Part shown: piece by piece, positions 17,381 to 24,808 of the stretch
How positions within the stretch are numbered: the stretch's first letter is position 1
How the letters are laid out: each line of letters begins with the position of its first letter
Source: CALMZY01 sp052033915
GTDB lineage: Bacteria; Verrucomicrobiota; Kiritimatiellia; CAIQIC01; JAGNIJ01
Assembly: GCA_052033915.1 (NCBI GenBank)
Contig: JBPOJF010000010.1
Location: forward strand, 117,527 to 181,526
Reading direction: 5' to 3'
DNA: 64,000 bases
The notes under the pieces: generated by a model
What the model saw: the letters and a program-made list of their open reading frames with translations, nothing else
Told to the model about the DNA's origin: nothing
Database searches by the model: none
Program-made: the position numbers and the translations under genes

Positions 17381-18349
17381 TTATGCCCTCATCTGGGCCT
17401 TGTAGCGGGCCAGGTCGGCTTCGACCATCATGTGCACGAGCCCCTTGAAGTCCACCTCCGGCTTCCACCCGAGCTTCTTCCTGGCCTTCGAGGAATCACC
17501 CAGCAGGTGATCCACTTCGGCGGGCCGCAGGAGTTTTGGATCGGTGACGACATAGTCTTCCCAGTGCAGGCCGACGCTCGAGAATGCCAGTTCGAGGAAC
17601 TCCTTCACGGAATGATTGACGCCCGTCGCGATCACGTAGTCTTCCGCCTGATCCTGCTGGAGCATCATCCACATGGCGCGGACGTAGTCGCCGGCGAAGC
17701 CCCAATCGCGCTTGGCCTCGACGTTGCCCATGGGAAGTTGTTTCGCGAGGCCCAGCTTGATCCGGGCGACGGCGTCGCTGATTTTCCGCGTGACGAACTC
17801 CTTGCCGCGCCTTGGGCTCTCGTGGTTGAAGAGAATTCCTGAAACGGCAAACAAACCGTAGCTTTCCCGGTAGTTGACGGTGATGTGATGGCCGTACACC
17901 TTGGCCACGCCGTACGGGCTGCGCGGATGGAACGGAGTCGTTTCCTTCTGCGGCACCTCGCGCACCATGCCGAACATCTCGCTGCTCGAGGCCTGGTAGC
18001 ACTTGGCCTTGGGGCAGATCTGGCGGACGGCCTCGAGAAGCCGCGTGACGCCGATGGCCGTGAATTCGCCGGTCAGCACGGGCTGTGTCCAGGATGTCGG
18101 GACGAAGGACATGGCGGCCAGGTTGTAGATTTCGTCGGGATGGACCTCCTCCAGGATTTTCATCAGGGAGACCTGGTCCAGCAAATCCGCCTGGAGGAGC
18201 GTCAGCCGGTCCTTGATGTGGGCGATGCGGTCGAACGTTTCGGTGCTGGATCGCCGGACCATGCCGTAGACCTCGTAGCCCTTCTCGAGCAGGAACTCGG
18301 CAAGGTACGATCCATCCTGTCCCGTGATGCCTGTAATCAGTGCTTTCAT
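17381..18349 (-). CDS. gmd: GDP-mannose 4,6-dehydratase
   Basis: 322 residues. It converts GDP-mannose to GDP-4-keto-6-deoxymannose with bound NADP. The nucleotide motif is GITGQDGSYLAEFLLEKGYE (residues 6-25), the catalytic residues are in SSSEMFG and YGVAK, and FNHESPRRGKEFVTRKI is the family-specific substrate loop. It is slightly shorter than E. coli Gmd (about 370), in line with many bacterial relatives. It forms an operon with rmd. Confidence 0.96.
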   Translation of the reverse strand: MKALITGITGQDGSYLAEFLLEKGYEVYGMVRRSSTETFDRIAHIKDRLTLLQADLLDQVSLMKILEEVHPDEIYNLAAMSFVPTSWTQPVLTGEFTAIGVTRLLEAVRQICPKAKCYQASSSEMFGMVREVPQKETTPFHPRSPYGVAKVYGHHITVNYRESYGLFAVSGILFNHESPRRGKEFVTRKISDAVARIKLGLAKQLPMGNVEAKRDWGFAGDYVRAMWMMLQQDQAEDYVIATGVNHSVKEFLELAFSSVGLHWEDYVVTDPKLLRPAEVDHLLGDSSKARKKLGWKPEVDFKGLVHMMVEADLARYKAQMRA

Positions 18350-18383
18350 ATATCAGTCCATTCGTTTGTCGTTTATCGGGTCG

Positions 18384-19295
18384 TTACGTCCACGCTTTTC
18401 GCAGGAGATCCAGGGCTTCGACAATCGCTTCCCCGGGTGTCTGCGGTGCCGGTTCAATTACACGGAGTATATCCCCTTTGGCAAACCTTTTCAGCGAGCC
18501 AAAGTTGACCCGGCCATGCGGAGGAAGCGCATGATCCATGGCCGGCGGGATCACGTCGTGGATGTGCATGCCGGCCAGGTAGGGCTGCAACCGCTCGATC
18601 CATCGTTCGTGATTGATGAATCCGAGATTCTGCCGCACCTGTCCGTGGCCGATGTCGTGCCAGTAACGCAATCCCTGCGGCGCGTACTGTCTGCACAGTT
18701 CCTCCATTTCAAGTTCCGTGGGCATGGCCTCCCACGTGGGCAGATTCTCCAACGCCAGCTTGACGCCGGTTTCCGCGACGATGGGCAGCAGTTGTTCGAT
18801 GCCCCGACGAAGGGCGTCCATCTGTTTGCGGACTTTCTTCTCGCGCGTCATCTGGAGTTTGAGCTTCAGCTTGTTGTATTGCGGGGAGTCTTGTTCTCCC
18901 TTTTCGCACAGCGCGCGCAGATCGGCGCTGATCCTCGGCATCTCCACATTGCCCGCGTGCACGATGACCGCTTTCGCGCCCACGTCCGCCGCGAAGCGCA
19001 GGGTTTTGGCCGTGTGATGGACCGCGCCCTCGCGGACCCTCGGGTCGCTGCTGGCCAGCGTGAAGAGCTCGGGATGGCCCCTTGGCGCGCCGACCGGCAC
19101 GGGGCAGAAATTATGCACGCTGTCGGCCTTGACCTTCCCCGCCTTGAGCATGGCCTGCACGCCGGGGACAAGGTCCATGCGAAGGTCGTATCCCAGTTCG
19201 ACATGGTCCAGCCCCAAGTCGAGGATTTCCCCGATCATCTTCTCGCCGTCCGTGTGGCGGCCGGCATTCCAGCGCGTTGTTAGTCCAAAGATCAT
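18384..19295 (-). CDS. Sugar-phosphate isomerase/epimerase-like TIM-barrel protein
   Basis: 303 residues from ATG 19295 (MIFGLTTRWNAGRH). The upstream part of the frame looks non-coding. The pattern fits the AP-endonuclease-2/xylose-isomerase-like TIM barrel: VIVHAGNVE, LALENLPTWEA, RYWHDIGHGQV and GMHIHDV carry the His/Glu/Asp residues that bind divalent metal. Members isomerise or epimerise sugars, inositols or similar. It sits directly upstream of gmd (34 bases) and may share the transcript. The substrate is not predictable. Confidence 0.85.
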   Translation of the reverse strand: MIFGLTTRWNAGRHTDGEKMIGEILDLGLDHVELGYDLRMDLVPGVQAMLKAGKVKADSVHNFCPVPVGAPRGHPELFTLASSDPRVREGAVHHTAKTLRFAADVGAKAVIVHAGNVEMPRISADLRALCEKGEQDSPQYNKLKLKLQMTREKKVRKQMDALRRGIEQLLPIVAETGVKLALENLPTWEAMPTELEMEELCRQYAPQGLRYWHDIGHGQVRQNLGFINHERWIERLQPYLAGMHIHDVIPPAMDHALPPHGRVNFGSLKRFAKGDILRVIEPAPQTPGEAIVEALDLLRKAWT

Positions 19296-19405
19296 GCCGA
19301 ACTGTACCGATGCGAGAAACCGCCGTTGTTCAGACGGTCTGCAAGAAACGGGGCGGGATTCTTCCTGTGGGAAGGAGTCCCGCCCCAAGATGCTCAATCT
19401 GCACT

Positions 19406-19606
19406 CTAGTAGCGAGGCGCTTGAAGCGCGCGGATGCGCGCCCGCGCGGCTTTACGCCGCTTCTTTTCGCTGGGCTTCTCGAAGTGCCGGTGGGCGCGGA
19501 TTTCCCTCATGATCCCTTCCTTATCCAGTTTCTTCTTCAGGCGCCGCAACGCCTTGTCCACCGACTCGCCTTTTCTGATTTTGACTTCAGACACGGTACC
19601 AATCAC
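19406..19606 (-). CDS. rpsU: 30S ribosomal protein S21
   Basis: 66 residues, highly basic, with the family core VKIRKGESVDKALRRLKKKL and the C-terminal FEKPSEKKRRK. S21 helps 30S subunits engage mRNA during initiation. A GTG at 19606 with AGGAAG upstream is used here. A second in-frame GTG at 19594 would give the more common N-terminus (VSEVKIRKG). It appears monocistronic, with its own promoter. Confidence 0.95.
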   Translation of the reverse strand: MIGTVSEVKIRKGESVDKALRRLKKKLDKEGIMREIRAHRHFEKPSEKKRRKAARARIRALQAPRY

Positions 19607-19638
19607 TCTCCCTTCCTATTCCGTAAAATGCGCCGAAT

Positions 19639-19667
19639 ACGCTAATTAAAGAGGTTTCAAAAGTCAA
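19639..19667 (-). promoter_or_regulatory. Candidate rpsU promoter
   Basis: On the minus strand, TTGACT (19662-19667), a 17-base spacer and TAGCGT (19639-19644), about 33 bases upstream of the rpsU start. The region is clearly more AT-rich than its surroundings. Confidence 0.42.
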
Positions 19668-19676
19668 TCTGAAGAC

Positions 19677-20981
19677 CTAGGCGCGGCCCACGCAGTGGTA
19701 GGTGAATCCGCGGTTCTTCATGTCCGCCGGATCGAACAGATTCCGGCCGTCCACGATCACGGGGCATCTCATGGCCTCCTTGATCTTGACCAGATCCATG
19801 CTCTTGACCTGCGGCCAATCCGTCAGGATGAGGAGCAGGTCGGCATCCTTCGCGCATTCGACGATGTCGCTGTAGTAGTCCAGGGTGGGATGCAGTTCCT
19901 TGAACTTCTCCTGCGCCACCGGATCCCACAACTTCAACTGAGCGCGGGCCTCAAGCAACTGGGGGATGAAGTACAGGGACGGGGCTTCGCGCACATCGTC
20001 GGTTTCCGGTTTGAACGCCAGCCCGAGCACCGCGACGGTCTTGTCCTGGATGACCCAGAGTTCGTGCTGGATCTTCTTCATGACATACTCGCGCTGGGAC
20101 TGATTGATGCGCTGAACCTCTTTCAGCAGTTCGAAGTTGTATCCGAGTTGATCCGCGATATGCACGAACGCATCCACGTCCTTCGGGAAGCACGAGCCCC
20201 CGTAGCCGACGCCGGCATTGAGGAACCGGGGCCCGATACGCTTGTCCAGCCCCATGCCGTGGGCCACCTGTTTGATATCCGCGCCGACCAGTTCGCAGAC
20301 GCGACTGACGGCATTGATGTAGGAGATTTTCATGGCCAGGAACGAGTTCGAGGCGTGCTTGGTCAGTTCGGCGCTGGCGATGTTCATCTGGAGAAACTCG
20401 CAGCCGCTCTTCTTGACGATCGGGTCGTAGATGGCCCGGAGCAGTTGGCCGGCCCGTTCGCTTTCAACGCCCACGACAATGCGATCCGGATTGAGCGCGT
20501 CGTCAATGGCGCATCCTTCGCGGAGGAACTCGGGATTGGACGCCACGTCGAAATCGATGTCCGAGCGGGAGTACTTCGCCACCGTCCGCTTGAGCTGTTC
20601 CGCGGTGTTCACCGGCACGGTGCTTTTCTCGACGAGCAGGCGGTATTCGGTCATGTGTTCCGCCACCTTGCGGCCGACCTGTTCGACGTAGGAGAGGTTG
20701 GCCTGGCCCTTGTAGCCCGGGGGGGTGCCGACGGCGATGAAGATCACTTCCGCAAAGGCGGTTCCCTCTTCGATGGACCCGGAAAACTTCAGGCGGCCCG
20801 CGGCTACGTTGCGGTGGACCAGTTCTTCGAGACCGGGTTCGTATATGGGCATCTGCCCGTTCTTCAAGGCCTTGATCTTGCGCGCGTCATTGTCCACGCA
20901 CAGCACGTCATGGCCAATTTCGGCAAAACAGGTGCCTGTTACCAATCCGACATATCCAGTTCCGACGATCGTGATTTTCAT
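19677..20981 (-). CDS. ugd: UDP-glucose 6-dehydrogenase
   Basis: 434 residues from ATG 20981. ATG 20999, with a GAGG site, would add six residues and is a real alternative. It oxidises UDP-glucose to UDP-glucuronate using two NAD. The Rossmann motif is VGTGYVGLVTG at the N-terminus, the catalytic cysteine is in GGSCFPKDV near residue 264, and the C-terminal UDP-binding domain holds LGLAFKPETDDVREAP. A GDP-mannose dehydrogenase is less likely given the length and motifs. It supplies a uronic acid for surface glycans, fitting the nearby gmd/rmd pair. Confidence 0.93.
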   Translation of the reverse strand: MKITIVGTGYVGLVTGTCFAEIGHDVLCVDNDARKIKALKNGQMPIYEPGLEELVHRNVAAGRLKFSGSIEEGTAFAEVIFIAVGTPPGYKGQANLSYVEQVGRKVAEHMTEYRLLVEKSTVPVNTAEQLKRTVAKYSRSDIDFDVASNPEFLREGCAIDDALNPDRIVVGVESERAGQLLRAIYDPIVKKSGCEFLQMNIASAELTKHASNSFLAMKISYINAVSRVCELVGADIKQVAHGMGLDKRIGPRFLNAGVGYGGSCFPKDVDAFVHIADQLGYNFELLKEVQRINQSQREYVMKKIQHELWVIQDKTVAVLGLAFKPETDDVREAPSLYFIPQLLEARAQLKLWDPVAQEKFKELHPTLDYYSDIVECAKDADLLLILTDWPQVKSMDLVKIKEAMRCPVIVDGRNLFDPADMKNRGFTYHCVGRA

Positions 20982-21069
20982 CGTGGCAAAGTCTCCCATC
21001 TATGACCTCAACAAAGCGCGACATCCTAGACGGTTGGCGGGCAGAATGCAACACGCTCATTGAGCTGCT

Positions 21070-21486
21070 TTACACGCCGTGAAAGGCGATATAGATCCAG
21101 TTGGCCGCCACGGCCGCCGCCGCCACGCCCGCGATCAGCCATCCCCGCCGCCGTGTCAGCCCTCCCACGCGCAGGCGCGGCAGTTGGAGAAGCACCACGA
21201 TCCACGAGTAGATCATATACGCGATGGCGAGGAGAACGAAGGTTGCCGCCAGGGGCTGGGTTAGCCATGCTTCCCGGAATTGTCCCGCGGCCAGGCGCTC
21301 CGCGCACCGATAGGCGCCGCAGGCGGGGCAGGGGAAACCGGTCAGACGGTGGAACAGGCAGAACACCGGGAGGCGCGACAGAAGGACCAGCGCGAGGACG
21401 ACGGCCGAGAGAGGGATCCACAGAACCCCGACGATGAACTCGGGGTCCTCGCGCAGGGCCGGAGGTTTGCGGAATACGATTTTCAT
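21070..21486 (-). CDS. DUF2752 membrane protein
   Basis: 138 residues from ATG 21486 with three hydrophobic helices. The loop GFPCPACGAYRCAE carries the CPxCG-type motif that defines this family of unknown function. It starts 11 bases after the downstream end of a DUF4870-like gene on the same strand, so these small membrane-protein genes form one cluster. No catalytic function is known. Confidence 0.85.
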   Translation of the reverse strand: MKIVFRKPPALREDPEFIVGVLWIPLSAVVLALVLLSRLPVFCLFHRLTGFPCPACGAYRCAERLAAGQFREAWLTQPLAATFVLLAIAYMIYSWIVVLLQLPRLRVGGLTRRRGWLIAGVAAAAVAANWIYIAFHGV

Positions 21487-21496
21487 GGACGGGAGA

Positions 21497-21892
21497 TCAG
21501 GCCTTTCGGATGCCCTTGAACCACGTTTCAGCCCAAGTGCCGATAATCGGCAGAGGTTTCTGCTCGCCCTTGATCGCGTGGATGAGTCCCACGACGTTGA
21601 GGACAATCAGGAGCGCGGAAACGCCCGCAATGATCACAAGCCCGAGGCAAAAGAAGGCCATGAGCAGGAAGCCTGCGTACAACGACACAATCCCCAGAAT
21701 CCACAATAGCAGCGATTGCTTGGCGTGGTAGAGGGAGAAGGAATTGTTTCGCAGAATCAGGGGCAGGAAAAAGAACGGCAGAAGCGTCAGGCTCAATGCG
21801 TAGCAGAGAATCGCAGACGTCTGTCCCTGCGCCACTTCCGGCGGCAGGGCCGGGCCTTCGGTCGGCTCGATAGGATGATCGGACTCCTGCAT
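21497..21892 (-). CDS. DUF4870-like small membrane protein, copy 1
   Basis: 131 residues from ATG 21892. A short acidic N-terminus leads to three or four helices. The motif FFLPLILRNNSFSLYHAKQSL, a membrane segment, and the C-terminus GEQKPLPIIGTWAETWFKGI match the family of small polytopic proteins often annotated DUF4870. The next upstream gene (21993-22373) is a clear paralogue with the same architecture, so the two arose by tandem duplication. A terminator lies between them. Confidence 0.8.
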   Translation of the reverse strand: MQESDHPIEPTEGPALPPEVAQGQTSAILCYALSLTLLPFFFLPLILRNNSFSLYHAKQSLLLWILGIVSLYAGFLLMAFFCLGLVIIAGVSALLIVLNVVGLIHAIKGEQKPLPIIGTWAETWFKGIRKA

Positions 21893-21933
21893 GGTTTCAG
21901 GTCTTCCGGGGACCAGATTACATCGGGGACCGT

Positions 21934-21969
21934 AAAAAAACAAGGGCAGGTCCGCATGACCTGCCCTTG
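21934..21969 (-). terminator. Rho-independent terminator between two paralogues
   Basis: On the minus strand a 12-bp stem (arms 21958-21969 and 21941-21952, CAAGGGCAGGTC type) with a 5-base loop is followed by seven T. It ends the transcript of the gene at 21993-22373 before its paralogue begins. Confidence 0.85.
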
Positions 21970-21992
21970 CTCTTGACGACTGAGCCGTCGCT

Positions 21993-22373
21993 TCAGATCT
22001 TCCGAATGCCCTTCAGCCACTCCTCGCCCCACTTGCCGAGAAACGGAAGGGGCTTGGTCTCTCCCTTGACCGCGTTCATGATCCCCAAGATGCAGAACAC
22101 CAGGGCGCCGATCAGGGCGACGGCCGCGATGATGAAGCCGACGCAGACCGCCATGAGCGGCGCGGCGATGACCAGGAGGACCAGAACGGCAATCCAGATG
22201 ACATGGCATTGTTTCGCGTGGTACAGGGTGAAGTCGTTGTTGCGCCAGATCAGCGGCAGGAAAAAGTACGGCACCATGGCGAGCAACAACGCGTACGAAA
22301 GGATGGCGATGACACGGCCTTCTTCAATCTCCGGCGGGAACGCGGGTTTTACTTCCTGGGTCGGATCGCTCAT
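21993..22373 (-). CDS. DUF4870-like small membrane protein, copy 2
   Basis: 126 residues from ATG 22373, with AAAGGGG upstream. It is a paralogue of the next gene downstream. Shared blocks include FFLPLIWRNNDFTLYHAKQC and KGETKPLPFLGKWGEEWLKG, and both end in GIRK. Three to four membrane helices are predicted. Function is unknown. The pair may have diverged after duplication, as the extramembrane N-terminus differs strongly. Confidence 0.82.
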   Translation of the reverse strand: MSDPTQEVKPAFPPEIEEGRVIAILSYALLLAMVPYFFLPLIWRNNDFTLYHAKQCHVIWIAVLVLLVIAAPLMAVCVGFIIAAVALIGALVFCILGIMNAVKGETKPLPFLGKWGEEWLKGIRKI

Positions 22374-22443
22374 GGGAATCCCCTTTCTGTTAATGGTTCC
22401 TTAAAAACGGGATTACTGTGAATCGGAATGGCATGATGCTCAA

Positions 22444-22477
22444 GAAAAAAACCAGCCGGGCTTTCGCCCGGCCGGTT
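22444..22477 (-). terminator. Rho-independent terminator after the DUF2934 gene
   Basis: On the minus strand a 12-bp stem with one mismatch (GCCGGGC/GCCCGGC core, arms about 22466-22477 and 22450-22461) with a 4-base loop runs into TTTTTTT. It lies 23 bases beyond the stop of the upstream minus-strand gene. Confidence 0.85.
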
Positions 22478-22499
22478 CAACGAACATTCCGCCTTGTGA

Positions 22500-22739
22500 T
22501 TACTTCTTCGCCAGCTTGGCGTCGATCTTCTTGGTCGCCGCGAGCCAGTGCGCGTGAGGATCGCCTTGGAACCCCTGCTTTTCAGCGATGAAATAAGCTT
22601 CGCGCTCAATCATCTTGTGACGTTCCTCGGCCGAAACCTTGGGGGCTGCCGCGGTTTTCTTCGCTACGGTCGCGGTTTTCTTCACGGCGGCCGGTTTCTT
22701 CCCCGCTTTGGCGGTGGTTGACTTCTTGAATATAGCCAT
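22500..22739 (-). CDS. DUF2934 protein with lysine/alanine-rich N-terminal tail
   Basis: 79 residues. The N-terminal 35 residues are Lys/Ala/Thr repeats resembling histone-H1-type tails. The C-terminal part (RHKMIEREAYFIAEKQGFQG, then HWLAATKKI) matches DUF2934, a short helical motif found mostly in soil and PVC-type bacteria. The basic tail suggests nucleic-acid binding, but this is inference. The gene has its own promoter-like region and a strong terminator, so it is probably monocistronic and well expressed. Confidence 0.82.
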   Translation of the reverse strand: MAIFKKSTTAKAGKKPAAVKKTATVAKKTAAAPKVSAEERHKMIEREAYFIAEKQGFQGDPHAHWLAATKKIDAKLAKK

Positions 22740-22795
22740 GTCCTGTCCCTTCCTTTGAATTCGTTATGGGCTCGCCAATAGAGAACCCGGGTCGC

Positions 22796-22823
22796 ACTTT
22801 ACACCCGTGAGTTTCTAATTCAA
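22796..22823 (-). promoter_or_regulatory. Candidate promoter of the DUF2934 gene
   Basis: On the minus strand, TTGAAT (22818-22823), a 16-base spacer and TAAAGT (22796-22801), about 57 bases upstream of the start. The surrounding 150 bases up to argS are AT-rich and hold no gene. Confidence 0.35.
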
Positions 22824-22906
22824 GAGATATCATTGCGCCTTTTTTTTGAGTTTCCATAACCGGTTCTTCAATATATGGTTATGCAATTTCGTCCCCGATT
22901 CCGCAT

Positions 22907-24697
22907 ATGTCGCGTGATATGAACACATTTGAACAGAGCCTGTCCGTCTGGGCCCGGGAGTCGTTTCGAGCCGCCTTTCCCGGGGTCGATTTGTCGAAGA
23001 TCAACGTAGGCGTCGTTCCCACGGCGGATGCAACGCATGGCGAGTACCAATGCAATGCGGCGATGGCCATCGGGCGTCTCGTCAAAAAGTCGCCTCGGGA
23101 TGTCGCCCTGGCCATTGCCGAGGGGCCGGTGCTTCCGGATGGGGTGGATCGACTGGAGGTGGCCGGGCCGGGGTTCATCAATTTCTTCCTGCGCAACGAG
23201 GCGCTGGCCGGGAGATTGGAGGCCATTCAGGACGATGAGCGCCTGGGCGTTCCGGCCGTCGGCGGCGGCCGTACGGTGGTGATCGATTACTCCAGTCCCA
23301 ATGTCGCCAAGCCGATGCACATCGGCCATATTCGTTCGACCGTCATTGGCAACGCGCTGGACCGCCTGCACCGGTTCCTCGGGTTCAAGGTCATTGCGGA
23401 CAATCATCTGGGCGACTGGGGCACACAGTTTGGAATCCTGTTGTTGGGCTGGAAGCGCGGGCTCGACGAGGACGCGTTGAAAGCCGACCCGATTGCCGAA
23501 CTGGAGCGCATCTACAAAGCCACCAACGCAGTCTGCGATGCCGATCCGGCTCAGCGCGAACTGGCCCGCCAGGAACTGGTCAAACTTCAGCAGGGCGACC
23601 CGGAGAACCTGTGCATCTGGGAGAAGATGCAGCATCTTTCCCAGGATCAGTTCGACGAGGTCTACCGGCGGCTCGACGTTCGATTCGATGTCACCCTGGG
23701 CGAAAGTTTCTACAACCCGCGCCTGGCCGGCGTGGTGGAGAGTCTCCTGGCCGCGGGGGTGGCGCGCGAAACGCTCGGCGCCATCGGGGTCTTCACCGAC
23801 GGGAAACTGCCCGACAAGGATGACCCGTTTCGCATCAGCCGGGATGGCGAATGGACGGACAACCCCTGTCTCGTGCGCAAGAGCGATGGCGGGTTCAACT
23901 ATGCCACGACGGATCTGGCCACGCTGGACTACCGCATGGAAACGTGGTCGCCCGGGACGATTCTCTATGTGACGGACGGCCGCCAGCAACTCCACTTCCG
24001 CCAGATTTTTGCCGCGTTCCGGCGGTGGCGCCCCGAGGCCTGTGTCCAGCTTGAGCACATCTGGTTCGGCACCATCCTTGGGGCTGACGGAAAGCCCTTC
24101 AAGACCCGTTCCGGCGACACCGTCAAGCTGCGCGACCTCCTCGACGAAGCCGAAGAGCGGGCCTATGCGCTGGTGACGGAGAAGAGCCCGGAAGTGGACG
24201 AGGGCATCCGGCGCGAGATCGCCCGAGCCGTGGGCTTGGGGGCCATCAAGTACGCCGACCTGATGTCGAACCGGCAGAACGATTACGTGTTCAGCTGGGA
24301 CAAGATGTTGTCGTTCGACGGCAATACCGCCCCGTATCTGCAATACGCGTGCGCGCGAATTGCGAGCGTACAGGACAAATATGCGGAACGATTTCCCGGA
24401 AAGGACCCTCGGGCGTATCCTGTATCCATCCACGATCCGCTCGAGCGGGCGCTGGCGGTTCGGCTTGTGCGCTTTCCCGATGTCGTGATCCGCGCCGCGG
24501 AGGCATGCAAGCCGAACCTGCTTGCGGATTACCTGTACGATATCGCGCAGGCCTACAGCACGTTTTACCAGAACATCCCGTTCCTCAAGGCGGACGAGGG
24601 CGTGCGCGAAAGCCGTGTGCGGTTGTGCGATATTACCGCGAAGACGCTGCGTCGCGGGCTGAACCTGCTGGGAATCGAGACGCCGGAGAGGATCTAG
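22907..24697 (+). CDS. argS: Arginyl-tRNA synthetase
   Basis: 596 residues, class I synthetase that charges tRNA-Arg. The N-terminal Add-1 domain is followed by SSPNVAKPMHIGH, which contains the HIGH motif, near residue 138, and the DALR anticodon-binding domain forms the C-terminus. The KMSK position is degenerate, as in most ArgRS. ATGs at 22907 and 22919 are both possible starts and neither has a strong ribosome site. It is flanked downstream by a heptad repeat element separating it from the convergent kinase gene. Confidence 0.96.
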   Translation: MSRDMNTFEQSLSVWARESFRAAFPGVDLSKINVGVVPTADATHGEYQCNAAMAIGRLVKKSPRDVALAIAEGPVLPDGVDRLEVAGPGFINFFLRNEALAGRLEAIQDDERLGVPAVGGGRTVVIDYSSPNVAKPMHIGHIRSTVIGNALDRLHRFLGFKVIADNHLGDWGTQFGILLLGWKRGLDEDALKADPIAELERIYKATNAVCDADPAQRELARQELVKLQQGDPENLCIWEKMQHLSQDQFDEVYRRLDVRFDVTLGESFYNPRLAGVVESLLAAGVARETLGAIGVFTDGKLPDKDDPFRISRDGEWTDNPCLVRKSDGGFNYATTDLATLDYRMETWSPGTILYVTDGRQQLHFRQIFAAFRRWRPEACVQLEHIWFGTILGADGKPFKTRSGDTVKLRDLLDEAEERAYALVTEKSPEVDEGIRREIARAVGLGAIKYADLMSNRQNDYVFSWDKMLSFDGNTAPYLQYACARIASVQDKYAERFPGKDPRAYPVSIHDPLERALAVRLVRFPDVVIRAAEACKPNLLADYLYDIAQAYSTFYQNIPFLKADEGVRESRVRLCDITAKTLRRGLNLLGIETPERI

Positions 24698-24772
24698 GTC
24701 CAAGGTTCAAAGTCCAAAGTCGAGCACGACAGGACCGGATGTCTCTCCTTGCTCCGACTTTAGACATTGGAC
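24698..24772. repeat. Heptad-periodic inverted repeat element (GTCCAAA type)
   Basis: It begins directly after the argS stop. The left arm reads as consecutive 7-mers GTCCAAG, GTTCAAA, GTCCAAA, GTCGAGC. The right arm (24750-24772) is its imperfect inverse (GCTCCGACTTTAGACATTGG). The two arms can form a long imperfect hairpin between the convergent argS and kinase genes. Confidence 0.7.
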
Positions 24773-24808
24773 TCACATGAAGAAGGCTTCCATGCGGCGG
24801 AGGCCGTT

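Noticed and set aside
19677..20999. GDP-mannose dehydrogenase in place of UDP-glucose dehydrogenase
   Set aside because: The length and the GGSCFPKD and LGLAFKPETDDVREAP motifs fit UDP-glucose dehydrogenase, although nearby gmd/rmd made the alternative worth considering.
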